From an uncultured Bacteroidales bacterium (GTDB lineage Bacteria > Bacteroidota > Bacteroidia > Bacteroidales > F082), in NCBI GenBank assembly GCA_946408345.1, contig CAMJRR010000009.1, positions 1-64,000 of the forward strand: a stretch of DNA of 64,000 nt, given 5' to 3'. Shown piece after piece: positions 22,643 to 31,409 of this stretch; position 1 is the first letter of the stretch; each line of letters opens with the position of its first letter. Position numbers and translations under genes: made by a program. The notes below the pieces were generated by a model that had not been told where the DNA came from, made no database searches, and worked only from the letters and a program-made list of their open reading frames with translations.

Positions 22643-25255
22643 ATGAAAAAGACTCTTCTCTTCGCTTGGTTGATGTTGTCCGCACTGTTTGCGGTTTCGC
22701 AAACCAAAGTAACTTTCACGGGAGCTATGTTAGATGGTTCGTATTGTCCTTTTGAAACGGTGAAAGTGACGAACATAACAAAAGGATGGACCGAGACACT
22801 CGTTTATCCTGACACGGTACTCATTCTTTTAGGCACAGGGGTGGAAGAGGTCTCTCCTTCCTGTGAAGGCATTATGCATGTCTATCCGAATCCGTTCGAG
22901 GACTTCACCGACGTGGAATTTGGTCTTCTCGAATCAGGGTCGGCCGATATCCGTGTTGTCGGTGTCGACGGTGTGCTGAAAGCCTCATGGAAGGGCTATT
23001 TGCCATCAGGTGTCCATCAAGTCAGGGTTACCCTTGAGAATCCTCAGATGGCATTGGTCGTTGTCACTACGGAGAGAGGTAACCATATAGGTAAGTTGCT
23101 CCATGTGGGCAATGGCGGCATAAACGAAATCGATGTGCGTTCAGCCTCCCCGATGTGTTCGGTACGTTCGAATGGCTTAACTCGGTCAGGTGGGGATTTC
23201 ACGCCTGGCGATATGATGAGCTACGAAGGCATGTTGCGGAAATGTGAGGAAATGATTTATAGTGACGAAGTGGCGCAGGCGCAGTTCGTTGATGAAACGA
23301 TTGCCTTGGCTTTTCCTGTGTCGGGAATAGGAGGGGAAGTCCAAAGTTTACCCTACTATCAGTCGTTTGAAAATGATTTTGGAACGTATCTGGTTTACAA
23401 CGAGATGGGCGCAAAAACATGGAAAATTGACTACAACACGGCTTATATGACAGGTTATGACAGTGGCACCAATTATCCCAACGAAGACTGGCTCATCTCC
23501 TCACCAGTGGACTTGACGAACGTGAGCCATGCCAAGATGGCCATAAGTTATATTTGCCGATATTTCCATTCCATTGACGATGACATCACGGTTTGGGCTT
23601 CTGTTGATTATACTTGGTGCGATGACCCAAATGCTGCTACTTGGACACAATTGCCTGTCGTTTTGACGGAAGGCCATAACTGGTCTGATTTCTTGACGAC
23701 GGAAGTCGCTTTGAGTGAATTTGTCGGCCAGATTGTCACCATTGCGGTGAAATATACTTCCTCCGAAAACAGTGCTGGAACGATAGAGATACAAAGCATT
23801 CTCATCGAAGAAGGCGACGGTCCCACACCTCCTGGTCCAGGGGTGCAAGTTCAATCTTTGCCTTATCATCAGTCATTCGTTTCTGAATTTGGCACCTATA
23901 TGACTTACGATGTGTTGGGTCCCCAATCTTGGGAAATCGACTACAGCACGGCTAAGATGTCGGGCTATGCCAATTCTACTAATTATGCTAACATAGACTG
24001 GCTCATCTCCTCACCAGTGGCCATCACGGGTGTGACCGATGCCAAGATGACGATGGCTTACATTGGCCGTTACTTCAGTAACATTAACGAGGACGTCACG
24101 GTTTGGGCCTCGACCAACTACACTTGGGGCAGTGACCCGAGCATGGCCTCTTGGACACAAGTTCCTGCCATTTTTGTGGAAGGAAGCAATTGGAACGACT
24201 TTATCACCACGGAAATCTCGTTGAGTGAGTATGTTGGACAAACGGTTACCTTTGCAGTGAAATACATCTCTACCGACAGCAAGGCTGGCACGATGGAAGT
24301 CCAAAGCATCACCATCGAAGAGGGTAGTGGTGTGACACCTCCTACGCCTCCCACTCCTGGAGAAGGCGAAGGTAGCGGCACCTTTGAAGATCCCTATAAT
24401 GTGGCCGCTGGTATTGGCTTGCAAAGTGAAGAGCCTATCGCTTGGGTGCATGGTTATATCGTGGGTGCTGTGAAATCGGGCTTGACCTCAGTAAGCAGCA
24501 ATACCGACATTAACTGGAGTGCTCCTTTTGACTTGACCACCAATGTGGTCATCGCCGATGATGTCACATGCCATGAAATCAGCCAGTGCATCATCGTTAA
24601 TTTGCCTGCGGGCAAGCCTTTGCGCTCGGAAGTCAATCTTGTGGATCACCCCGACAATTTGGGCAAACATTTGGCAGTTCTTGGTAAACTTCGCAGGTAT
24701 TTCGCTCAGGCCGGCTTGCGCGACAGCAACGGCACTCACGACGATTTCTTTTTGGAAGGTGCAACACCGCCCACTCCCGGCACGGAAATCTTCTCCGAGA
24801 CCTTTGCTTCCGGACAAGGGCAGTTTACCATTCAGGATGTCGTCATACCTTCCGAGTTGACTTACATTTGGCAATATGCGCCTTCCTATTCTTGTATGAA
24901 GGCCAGTGCCTACGTTGGTCAAGCATTCAATGCTGAGAGTTGGCTGGTTTCGCCCGCCATCGATCTTTCAGGTGTGAGCGACGCCACGCTGACGTTTGAG
25001 CAAGCCGTCAACTATGCCGCACCTCAAGGTGCTTTGGCCATGATGATCTCTACCAACTACAACGGTGATGTCACTTCGGCCACTTGGAACGAACTGGTCA
25101 TCGACCAATGGCCAGCGGGTAATAACTGGACTTTCATCACCTCTTCTGCTGACTTGTCGCCCTACGTCGGCCAGCAGGTGACCATCGCTTTCAAGTACAC
25201 CAGCAGCACGAGCACTTCGGCTACTTGGGAAGTGAAGAACTTTGTGGTGAAATGA
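22643..25255 (+). CDS. Large secreted protein with three choice-of-anchor J modules and an internal Por-sorting-like domain
   Basis: This 870-residue protein has a signal peptide (1-19). Residues ~77-155 (MHVYPNPFEDFTDVEFG ... VHQVRVTL) look like a T9SS Por-sorting domain but lie near the N-terminus. Two near-identical ~158-residue modules follow (about 233-390 and 402-559; QSLPY-QSF, DWLISSPV, VTVWAS-type strands), which are jelly-roll choice-of-anchor J type. After a Pro/Gly linker comes a DUF6359-like segment (GTFEDPYNVAAGIG, AWVHGYIVG) and then a third anchor-J module to the end (ESWLVSPAIDL). It is probably a surface or extracellular carbohydrate- or protein-binding protein. The absence of a C-terminal sorting domain is notable. 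Confidence 0.75.
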   Translation: MKKTLLFAWLMLSALFAVSQTKVTFTGAMLDGSYCPFETVKVTNITKGWTETLVYPDTVLILLGTGVEEVSPSCEGIMHVYPNPFEDFTDVEFGLLESGSADIRVVGVDGVLKASWKGYLPSGVHQVRVTLENPQMALVVVTTERGNHIGKLLHVGNGGINEIDVRSASPMCSVRSNGLTRSGGDFTPGDMMSYEGMLRKCEEMIYSDEVAQAQFVDETIALAFPVSGIGGEVQSLPYYQSFENDFGTYLVYNEMGAKTWKIDYNTAYMTGYDSGTNYPNEDWLISSPVDLTNVSHAKMAISYICRYFHSIDDDITVWASVDYTWCDDPNAATWTQLPVVLTEGHNWSDFLTTEVALSEFVGQIVTIAVKYTSSENSAGTIEIQSILIEEGDGPTPPGPGVQVQSLPYHQSFVSEFGTYMTYDVLGPQSWEIDYSTAKMSGYANSTNYANIDWLISSPVAITGVTDAKMTMAYIGRYFSNINEDVTVWASTNYTWGSDPSMASWTQVPAIFVEGSNWNDFITTEISLSEYVGQTVTFAVKYISTDSKAGTMEVQSITIEEGSGVTPPTPPTPGEGEGSGTFEDPYNVAAGIGLQSEEPIAWVHGYIVGAVKSGLTSVSSNTDINWSAPFDLTTNVVIADDVTCHEISQCIIVNLPAGKPLRSEVNLVDHPDNLGKHLAVLGKLRRYFAQAGLRDSNGTHDDFFLEGATPPTPGTEIFSETFASGQGQFTIQDVVIPSELTYIWQYAPSYSCMKASAYVGQAFNAESWLVSPAIDLSGVSDATLTFEQAVNYAAPQGALAMMISTNYNGDVTSATWNELVIDQWPAGNNWTFITSSADLSPYVGQQVTIAFKYTSSTSTSATWEVKNFVVK

Positions 25256-25271
25256 ATACAATCTGTTTGCT

Positions 25272-25979
25272 ATGAATGTTTTCTACATACCCAATGCCAC
25301 TGAAGGCCTGACGACCTTGCCTGAGGACGAGTCGAAGCACTGTGTCAAGGTGCTGCGCATGACCGAAGGCGAGCGTTTCTGCGTCACCAACGGCGAAGGA
25401 TCCCTCTTCGACGCCGAGTTGGTGGAGGCCTTACCGAAAAGGGCTACCGTCAATTTGACGAACCAGCGCAAAGGGTATGACCACTGGGGTTTCAACCTGG
25501 AGATTGCTATTGCGCCGACCAAACTCAACGAGCGCACGGAATGGTTTTTGGAAAAGGCTACTGAAATTGGCATTGACAAAGTGAGATTGTTCACTTCGTA
25601 TCATTCCGAACGTCGCGCAGCTAACGTGGAGCGCTTCCAAAAGGTGATGGTGGCGGCTATGAAGCAAAGCATCAAGTCGCGCCTGCCTAAGGTGGAGGAC
25701 TTGGTGCCGTTCGACAAACTGGTGAAGCAACCTTTCGATGGCCGGAAGTTCATCGCCTGGATTGACGATGACGTGAAGGACTGCCTCTGCGACTTGTATC
25801 ATAAAGGTGAAAACGCCTTGGTGCTCATCGGTCCCGAGGGCGACTTCAGTCCCGAGGAAGTGGCTTTGGCCAAGGAGAACGGCTTCGTTCCGTGCAGCTT
25901 GGGCGAGGCACGATTGCGTACTGAGACGGCAGCTATGGTGGCTTGCCATACCATCCAACTTATCAACCAAATGAAATGA
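25272..25979 (+). CDS. rsmE: 16S rRNA (uracil(1498)-N(3))-methyltransferase
   Basis: This 235-residue SPOUT methyltransferase has an N-terminal PUA-like part (ESKHCVKVLRM) and the knotted C-terminal domain with LIGPEGDFSPEE and SLGEARLRTETAAM, the SAM-binding trefoil knot of RsmE. It methylates U1498 of 16S rRNA using SAM. Its stop overlaps the ATG of the DUF4159 gene (ATGA), so they are probably co-translated. Confidence 0.95.
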   Translation: MNVFYIPNATEGLTTLPEDESKHCVKVLRMTEGERFCVTNGEGSLFDAELVEALPKRATVNLTNQRKGYDHWGFNLEIAIAPTKLNERTEWFLEKATEIGIDKVRLFTSYHSERRAANVERFQKVMVAAMKQSIKSRLPKVEDLVPFDKLVKQPFDGRKFIAWIDDDVKDCLCDLYHKGENALVLIGPEGDFSPEEVALAKENGFVPCSLGEARLRTETAAMVACHTIQLINQMK

Positions 25980-26623
25980 AGAAACTGCTGATTGTCATAT
26001 TGTTGTCGTTTTCGTTCGTTGCCTCGGCCCAGCAACTCAACATCGCCTTGCTGAAATACCGAGGGGGAGGGGACTGGTACGGCAACCCGACCTCGCTGCC
26101 CAACTTGGTGCGTTTCTGCAACCAAGAGATTGGCACCGACATCAACCCGAATGTGCCGACGGTAGAGCCGTTGTCGCCTGACTTGTTCAACTATCCCTAT
26201 ATATATATGACGGGTCACGGCAACGTGGTCTTCGATGCTGCTGAGGCGCAAAACCTGCGCAACTATATGCTGGCTGGCGGTTTCCTGCACATCGACGACA
26301 ACTACGGCATCCGCCAATACATTGAACCTCAGATGAAAAAGGTTTTCCCAGAGCTGGATTTCGTGGAATTGCCTTACACGCATGAGATTTTCCAGAAGCC
26401 TTATTCGTTCCCGAATGGCTTGCCGAAGATTCATGAACACGACAACAAACCGCCTCAACTCTTTGCATTGATTTATGAGGGTAGGGTGGTATGCATCTTC
26501 ACCTACGAATGCGACCTTGGCGACGGTTGGGAAGACCAACGTGTACACCACGACTCGCAGGAAACAAGAGAAAAAGCCCTTAAAATGGGTGCGAATATAT
26601 TGAGGTATGTATTTACGAAATAG
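25976..26623 (+). CDS. DUF4159 domain-containing secreted protein
   Basis: This 215-residue protein starts MKKLLIVILLSFSFVASAQQ, a clear signal peptide. The ATG at 25976 is chosen because it overlaps the rsmE stop and begins the signal sequence. The body matches DUF4159 (LKYRGGGDWYGNPTSLPNL, PYIYMTGHGNV, LRNYMLAGGFLHIDDNYG, CDLGDGWED), a glutamine-amidotransferase-like fold found in Bacteroidetes and Myxococcota next to MoxR/BatA-type genes. The biochemical function is unknown. Confidence 0.9.
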   Translation: MKKLLIVILLSFSFVASAQQLNIALLKYRGGGDWYGNPTSLPNLVRFCNQEIGTDINPNVPTVEPLSPDLFNYPYIYMTGHGNVVFDAAEAQNLRNYMLAGGFLHIDDNYGIRQYIEPQMKKVFPELDFVELPYTHEIFQKPYSFPNGLPKIHEHDNKPPQLFALIYEGRVVCIFTYECDLGDGWEDQRVHHDSQETREKALKMGANILRYVFTK

Positions 26624-26639
26624 GAGAAGGCTTCTGGCA

Positions 26640-26750
26640 TCTGGCGGTTCCATTAAAATGAAAAGTTTTACTTGGTCTTGAAGTTGCCAAAAGCCAGTAG
26701 CTAAAAGCTAGAATCAACTGAACAACTGAATAACTGAACAACTGATAACT
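26640..26750. repeat. Low-complexity intergenic repeat (AACTGAACAACTGA type)
   Basis: Between DUF4159 and the zinc-finger gene, 26714-26750 holds imperfect units AACTGAACAACTGAATAACTG. A reverse-oriented relative (CAGTTGTTCAGTTG, ATCAGTTATTC) is found at about 32604-32655 between the glycosyltransferase and methyltransferase genes. AAAAGCCAG/AAAAGCTAG repeats precede it. Confidence 0.55.
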
Positions 26751-27113
26751 ATGGAAGAAAGAAAATGTCTCTACTGCGGTGAACCGATTATCGGACGTGT
26801 CGACAAGAAATTTTGCTGCGACTCGTGCCGCAACAGCTACAACTACGAAAAAACGCACAAGCAAGTCAATGTGGTCAGGAAAATCAATGGTATTTTGGCG
26901 CGCAACCACAATATCTTGGAGGAGATGAATCCTAATGGGAAAGGCTTTGCCAGTCGCCAACAGCTGATGGAAAAAGGCTTTGAGTTCAAGTACTTTACGA
27001 GTATATATACAACCAAAGCCGGAGCTTTGTACCATTTCGTATACGACCAAGGCTATGTGCAAAAGGAAAATGACAACGACCATTTCGTTCTAGTTAAAAA
27101 CTCTGATTTATAA
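26751..27113 (+). CDS. Small zinc-finger protein, function unknown
   Basis: This 120-residue protein starts with a four-Cys zinc-ribbon-like motif (CLYCGEP at 6-12 and CCDSCRNSYNYEK at 23-35). The rest is basic and helical and ends in a strand-rich region (AGALYHFVYDQGYVQ). Similar small proteins are common in Bacteroidales and are of the DUF2116/zinc-ribbon kind. It is cytoplasmic and possibly nucleic-acid-binding, which is inferred only from the zinc motif. Confidence 0.75.
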   Translation: MEERKCLYCGEPIIGRVDKKFCCDSCRNSYNYEKTHKQVNVVRKINGILARNHNILEEMNPNGKGFASRQQLMEKGFEFKYFTSIYTTKAGALYHFVYDQGYVQKENDNDHFVLVKNSDL

Positions 27114-27133
27114 ACAATTAAAAAATTAGTACC

Positions 27134-29107
27134 ATGAGAAAACGTATTCTTATTACCTTGCTGGTCACGCTGTTTTTCGGCGGACTGCAAGCAAAACCTG
27201 TTGATGTCAATACGGCTAAGTCGCTGGGCATCAAGTTTATGAACGTCAATACAGAAATCAAGTCGGCTTATGCTGATTTGGTTTACACAGCTTGTGCAGA
27301 CAATGGCCAAGCGGCATTCTACGTCTTCGCGATGAAACCGAAAGGTTTCGTCATTGTGTCGGCTGACGACCGTGCGAAACCCATTTTGGGTTACTCAACT
27401 GAAAGCGTTTTCAGTGCTGAAGAAATTGCCGATGGTTTGGAAAGCTTCTTTACCAACTATCGGGCTGGTTTCAGTCAGATGATGGCTGCCAACGAGTCGC
27501 GTACTGAAGAGGCTGCCAACGATTGGGATCGTCTTGCAGCGACAGGAAAAATAAATGATGCGAAGATTACGCGACAGGTTCCTCAGCTGATGACCACCAT
27601 TTGGAACCAGTCGGCTTTGTATAATGACATGTGCCCTGTTGATTCTGCGGGTCCCAATAACCATGTGTATGCCGGTTGTGTGGCTACGGCCATGGCTCAG
27701 ATTGTCAATTTCTGGCAATGGCCACGAACTGGAAGGGAAATGTATTCTTATCCCTGTTATCCTTATGGTGATCAGTTTGTTGTTTTCGGAGATGCGCACT
27801 ATCATTACGAATTGATGCCAGATTTCCTGGATTGGACTTCACGCCCCGAAGAGATTCGGGCCGTGGCAGAGTTGATGTATCATATGGGTGTCAGTGTGGA
27901 TATGGCATATAGTCCTGAAGGAAGTGGCGCATATTCACCTATGGTTACCAATGCTCTTGAACGGTATTTTGGGTATGATGGTTCTCTATTGCGGTTTGAA
28001 TCAAAGTATTGGTATACGAATTCGGAATGGGACAATATGTTGCGCGAAAACTTGGATATGGGTATGCCGCTGTATTATGCGGCAAGTGGCAGTGATGGTG
28101 GACACGCTTTTGTTTGTGATGGCTACGATGACAATAATATGTTCCATTTCAACTGGGGCTGGCAGGGCCTGGATAATGGTTATTATGCTATCAATGCCTT
28201 CTACCTCTCGCATTATTCTTTCCCTGATGGCCATGAGGCTATTTTTGGTATTTTCCCAGAAGCAGATTATTTTTTGAGGCCTATTCCTGTGTCCGATTTG
28301 GAAGTCGAGGCATTGTCGGCGGGGACCAACCGGGTTACTTTCACAGCCCCTTTGATGACCATTTGCGAGTTCGACTTGGACCAAATCGATTCTATCTTGA
28401 TATTTCGCAACTGTGAGTTGATTCACAAGGAATTGAACGCTGCTGGTGGCGCACAGGTTACATTTGACGATACCAATGCCTTAGGAGTGTGCCACTATAC
28501 GGTTATGCCCTGTGCCTATGAATTTGTGGGCGAGGTCAGCCGAGATACCATTTTGAATGGTCCAACATGCGAAATGACTTTCCACCTGCATGATTCCATC
28601 GGTGATGGTTGGATTGCCAAGTCCATTTCCATTGTCGACTCGCACGGAAATGCTGTCAAGCGGTTGGGATTAACCGAAGGCAGTGAGGCAACGGTTGTCG
28701 TGGAGGTGCCTTCAGATGATGAATTGGCGCTACATTGGGCTTATGCCATTGGAGGAAAGGATAATGAAAGCTCGTTCGAAATGTATGATTGGGCTGGACA
28801 TTTGGTGTATGCCACTTCAGGCAAACCCTATGTTGGTGAGCTGTGCCGCTTTTACACCGATTGTGTCGATGCCTTGGATGAGGTAAAGGAACCCGGTTTG
28901 ATGCTCTATCCCAATCCAGTCAATGCACAGTTGACTATAGAAGGCATTGACATAGAGCAAGTTGATGTGTTCAATACGCTGGGGCAAATTGTCGGACAGT
29001 ATAGGCAAAACATAATCGATCTTTCAAGTTTCGAAAGCGGTATGTATTTCCTCCATATTTCGTCAATTGGAGGGCAAGTGTTTTTAGAAAAAGTAATCAA
29101 GAAATAA
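27134..29107 (+). CDS. C10 family cysteine peptidase (streptopain-like) with T9SS sorting domain
   Basis: This 657-residue protein has a signal peptide (to about 20), a Spi/pro-domain (AKSLGIKFMN ... GFVIVSADDRAKPILGYS) and a papain-like SpeB/C10 catalytic domain with Cys182 (YAGCVATAMAQ) and His324 (GGHAFVCDGYD), then HFNWGW. A beta-rich stretch leads to a C-terminal T9SS sorting domain (LMLYPNPVNAQLTIEG ... KVIKK). It is predicted to be exported by the T9SS encoded in this window and matured by removal of the prodomain. The next gene is a paralogue, 13 nt downstream. Confidence 0.93.
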   Translation: MRKRILITLLVTLFFGGLQAKPVDVNTAKSLGIKFMNVNTEIKSAYADLVYTACADNGQAAFYVFAMKPKGFVIVSADDRAKPILGYSTESVFSAEEIADGLESFFTNYRAGFSQMMAANESRTEEAANDWDRLAATGKINDAKITRQVPQLMTTIWNQSALYNDMCPVDSAGPNNHVYAGCVATAMAQIVNFWQWPRTGREMYSYPCYPYGDQFVVFGDAHYHYELMPDFLDWTSRPEEIRAVAELMYHMGVSVDMAYSPEGSGAYSPMVTNALERYFGYDGSLLRFESKYWYTNSEWDNMLRENLDMGMPLYYAASGSDGGHAFVCDGYDDNNMFHFNWGWQGLDNGYYAINAFYLSHYSFPDGHEAIFGIFPEADYFLRPIPVSDLEVEALSAGTNRVTFTAPLMTICEFDLDQIDSILIFRNCELIHKELNAAGGAQVTFDDTNALGVCHYTVMPCAYEFVGEVSRDTILNGPTCEMTFHLHDSIGDGWIAKSISIVDSHGNAVKRLGLTEGSEATVVVEVPSDDELALHWAYAIGGKDNESSFEMYDWAGHLVYATSGKPYVGELCRFYTDCVDALDEVKEPGLMLYPNPVNAQLTIEGIDIEQVDVFNTLGQIVGQYRQNIIDLSSFESGMYFLHISSIGGQVFLEKVIKK

Positions 29108-29120
29108 AAACGGAAATACC

Positions 29121-31409
29121 ATGAAAAGATTTTTCATTATACTGGTATCAGCCTTGCTGATAGTAATGAGCTCGCAATCAGCCCCTGTTGACCTGAATCG
29201 TGCTAAAACATTGGGCATCAAGTTTATGAAGGCCAATACTGAGATGAAATCGGCTACGGCAGAGTTGACTTATACTGCCTATGCGGATAATGACCAAGCG
29301 GCATTCTATGTCTTCGCGGTGCAGCCCAAGGGCTTTGTCATCGTCAGTGCTGACGACCGTGCCCAACCCATCTTGGGCTATTCCACTGAAAGCAATTTCA
29401 CCGCCCAACTTCCCGATGGTTTGATGACCTTCTTCGACAATTATAAGGCTGGCTTCAGCCAGATGTTTGCCCGTAACGACGAACGCACGGCTGAGGCTGT
29501 GGCCGATTGGTCGAGTATTGAATCGGCAGGACGTCCTGCAACCAAGAGGACTCGAAGTGTTGGACCTCTGTTGGCCTCCATTTGGAACCAGACCGACCTT
29601 TATAATAACATGGCGCCTGAAGATCCCAATTCAGTTTATAGTGGTCACTGCAAGTCGGGTTGTGTGGCCAATGCTATGAGCCAGATTATGCGTTATTGGG
29701 AATGGCCTCGCCATGGACAAGGAAGCCACGGCTATGATGCTAGCAGTTATTACGGCAACTATGGCTGGCAAGAGGCCAACTTTGAAGACGCCACATATCG
29801 CTATGAACTGATGCCCGATTTCCTTGATTTTGCCAGTCCGCAGGCCGAGGTAGATGCCACGGCTTTGTTGGAATACCATGCTGGCGTGAGCGTCGATATG
29901 GGTTATGGACCCAATGCAAGTGGTGCCTATTCAGAAGATGTGGGGCCTGCCTATCAAGAATATTTCAGCTATAGCGATGACTTAGAACATCGCTATCAGT
30001 ACTATTCTTATAATTGGGAAGAGGAATTGATGGAAAACCTTGATGCAGGTATGCCGTTGTATTATGCATCACAAGGCGATGACGGCGGCCATGCCTACGT
30101 TCTTGATGGTTATGACGACTTTTATATGTTCCATCTCAATTGGGGCTGGGCAGGTTTTGATAACGGCTATTACGCCATTGATGGTTTTTATTTGACATTC
30201 TATTCCTTCCCGTGGTATCACAATGCCATCTTTAACCTGCATCCCGTTGATGAGTATTATGATGCGCCAAAGGCAGTGGAGCCTTTGAGGGCGTACGCTC
30301 ATAATACGAGTACAGCTATTTTGCGAATCGTGCCTGTCCTTGAAACCCGTGGTGGCGATTCTATTGACGATGAAGATATTGCAATTTACATCATGCGCGA
30401 CGGTATGGTGATTGACTCCTTGGTTGATTATCCTTGGAGCCAAAATCAATATCATGTTTATGCTGACCAACTGGAGAAAAGCGGCACCTATTATTATACC
30501 GTATATGCTGTCAACCATGCTGGTATGAGCAAGGTGACACGCGACACGGTGACCATCGGCGGTACCTGCGACTTGCGCTTCGAGTTGGCTGACACTGGCG
30601 GCAACGGCTGGGACATGTCGTCCATCGCTGTACTTGACGAAGACGGAAAGGTCTCACAGCGTGTGGGACTTTGGGAAGGCGGAGAGGCTTCCGTCGTTGT
30701 CCCCGTGCCGAAAAACCAGACGGCAACCTTTTTCTGGACCTACGACAATACTTGCTACTCGCATGGGAGTCTCTCGGAGGTCTCGTACGAAATCTACGAC
30801 TGGGACGACAATCTGATAGTTGCCTCAGACGGATACCCTGAGGTAGGAGCAATCACTGATTATGAGATTAGTTGCGAGATGGACTGCCGACCTGTATTCA
30901 ACCTGGAAGGTGCTTATGAATGGCACAACGAAGAAGAATACGGTGTCAGGCTGACTTGGGACTGGGATGGCAATGAGAATGAGTTTGCACAATATGAGAT
31001 TACTGATAATGATGGTATGCTTGTCACAACAATAGATGATCCTGGGTACAAGGAGATTTTTCTTAGATGTTATACCACATATCCAATCTTAATTGACTTG
31101 GGAGTTTCCGTCCTCTATCGTAGGGAAAGTGGGGAATATTGCACGTCCGATATAGTCCCGGTGACGGTTGAGGTGACTTCGGTGGATGAGAAGAACCACA
31201 CAGCATCCTTATATCCTAATCCCGCTTCGCGTAGTTTTACAGTGGAAGGCACAGTGAAAGACATCAAGGTCTTCGATGCTCTCGGACAATTGGTGCATCA
31301 AGGTGCGGAGCACATCGTTGAGGTCGGTACTTGGCCTAAAGGTGTCTATTTCGTCCGCATCGTGGATGAAAACGATACTGTGTCTACGGTGAAATTCGTC
31401 AAGGAATAA
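29121..31409 (+). CDS. C10 family cysteine peptidase (streptopain-like), second copy, with T9SS sorting domain
   Basis: This 762-residue tandem paralogue of the preceding gene has a signal peptide, the same prodomain (AKTLGIKFMKANTEMKS, GFVIVSADDRAQPILGYSTE), catalytic Cys181 (KSGCVANAMSQ) and His324 (GGHAYVLDGYDD). A longer beta-sandwich region follows and then a C-terminal sorting domain (ASLYPNPASRSFTVEGTV ... VKFVKE). Expected role: secreted protein degradation. The sequence is well conserved in the catalytic half and diverged in the C-terminal half. Its last 11 bp overlap the convergent glycosyltransferase gene. Confidence 0.93.
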   Translation: MKRFFIILVSALLIVMSSQSAPVDLNRAKTLGIKFMKANTEMKSATAELTYTAYADNDQAAFYVFAVQPKGFVIVSADDRAQPILGYSTESNFTAQLPDGLMTFFDNYKAGFSQMFARNDERTAEAVADWSSIESAGRPATKRTRSVGPLLASIWNQTDLYNNMAPEDPNSVYSGHCKSGCVANAMSQIMRYWEWPRHGQGSHGYDASSYYGNYGWQEANFEDATYRYELMPDFLDFASPQAEVDATALLEYHAGVSVDMGYGPNASGAYSEDVGPAYQEYFSYSDDLEHRYQYYSYNWEEELMENLDAGMPLYYASQGDDGGHAYVLDGYDDFYMFHLNWGWAGFDNGYYAIDGFYLTFYSFPWYHNAIFNLHPVDEYYDAPKAVEPLRAYAHNTSTAILRIVPVLETRGGDSIDDEDIAIYIMRDGMVIDSLVDYPWSQNQYHVYADQLEKSGTYYYTVYAVNHAGMSKVTRDTVTIGGTCDLRFELADTGGNGWDMSSIAVLDEDGKVSQRVGLWEGGEASVVVPVPKNQTATFFWTYDNTCYSHGSLSEVSYEIYDWDDNLIVASDGYPEVGAITDYEISCEMDCRPVFNLEGAYEWHNEEEYGVRLTWDWDGNENEFAQYEITDNDGMLVTTIDDPGYKEIFLRCYTTYPILIDLGVSVLYRRESGEYCTSDIVPVTVEVTSVDEKNHTASLYPNPASRSFTVEGTVKDIKVFDALGQLVHQGAEHIVEVGTWPKGVYFVRIVDENDTVSTVKFVKE

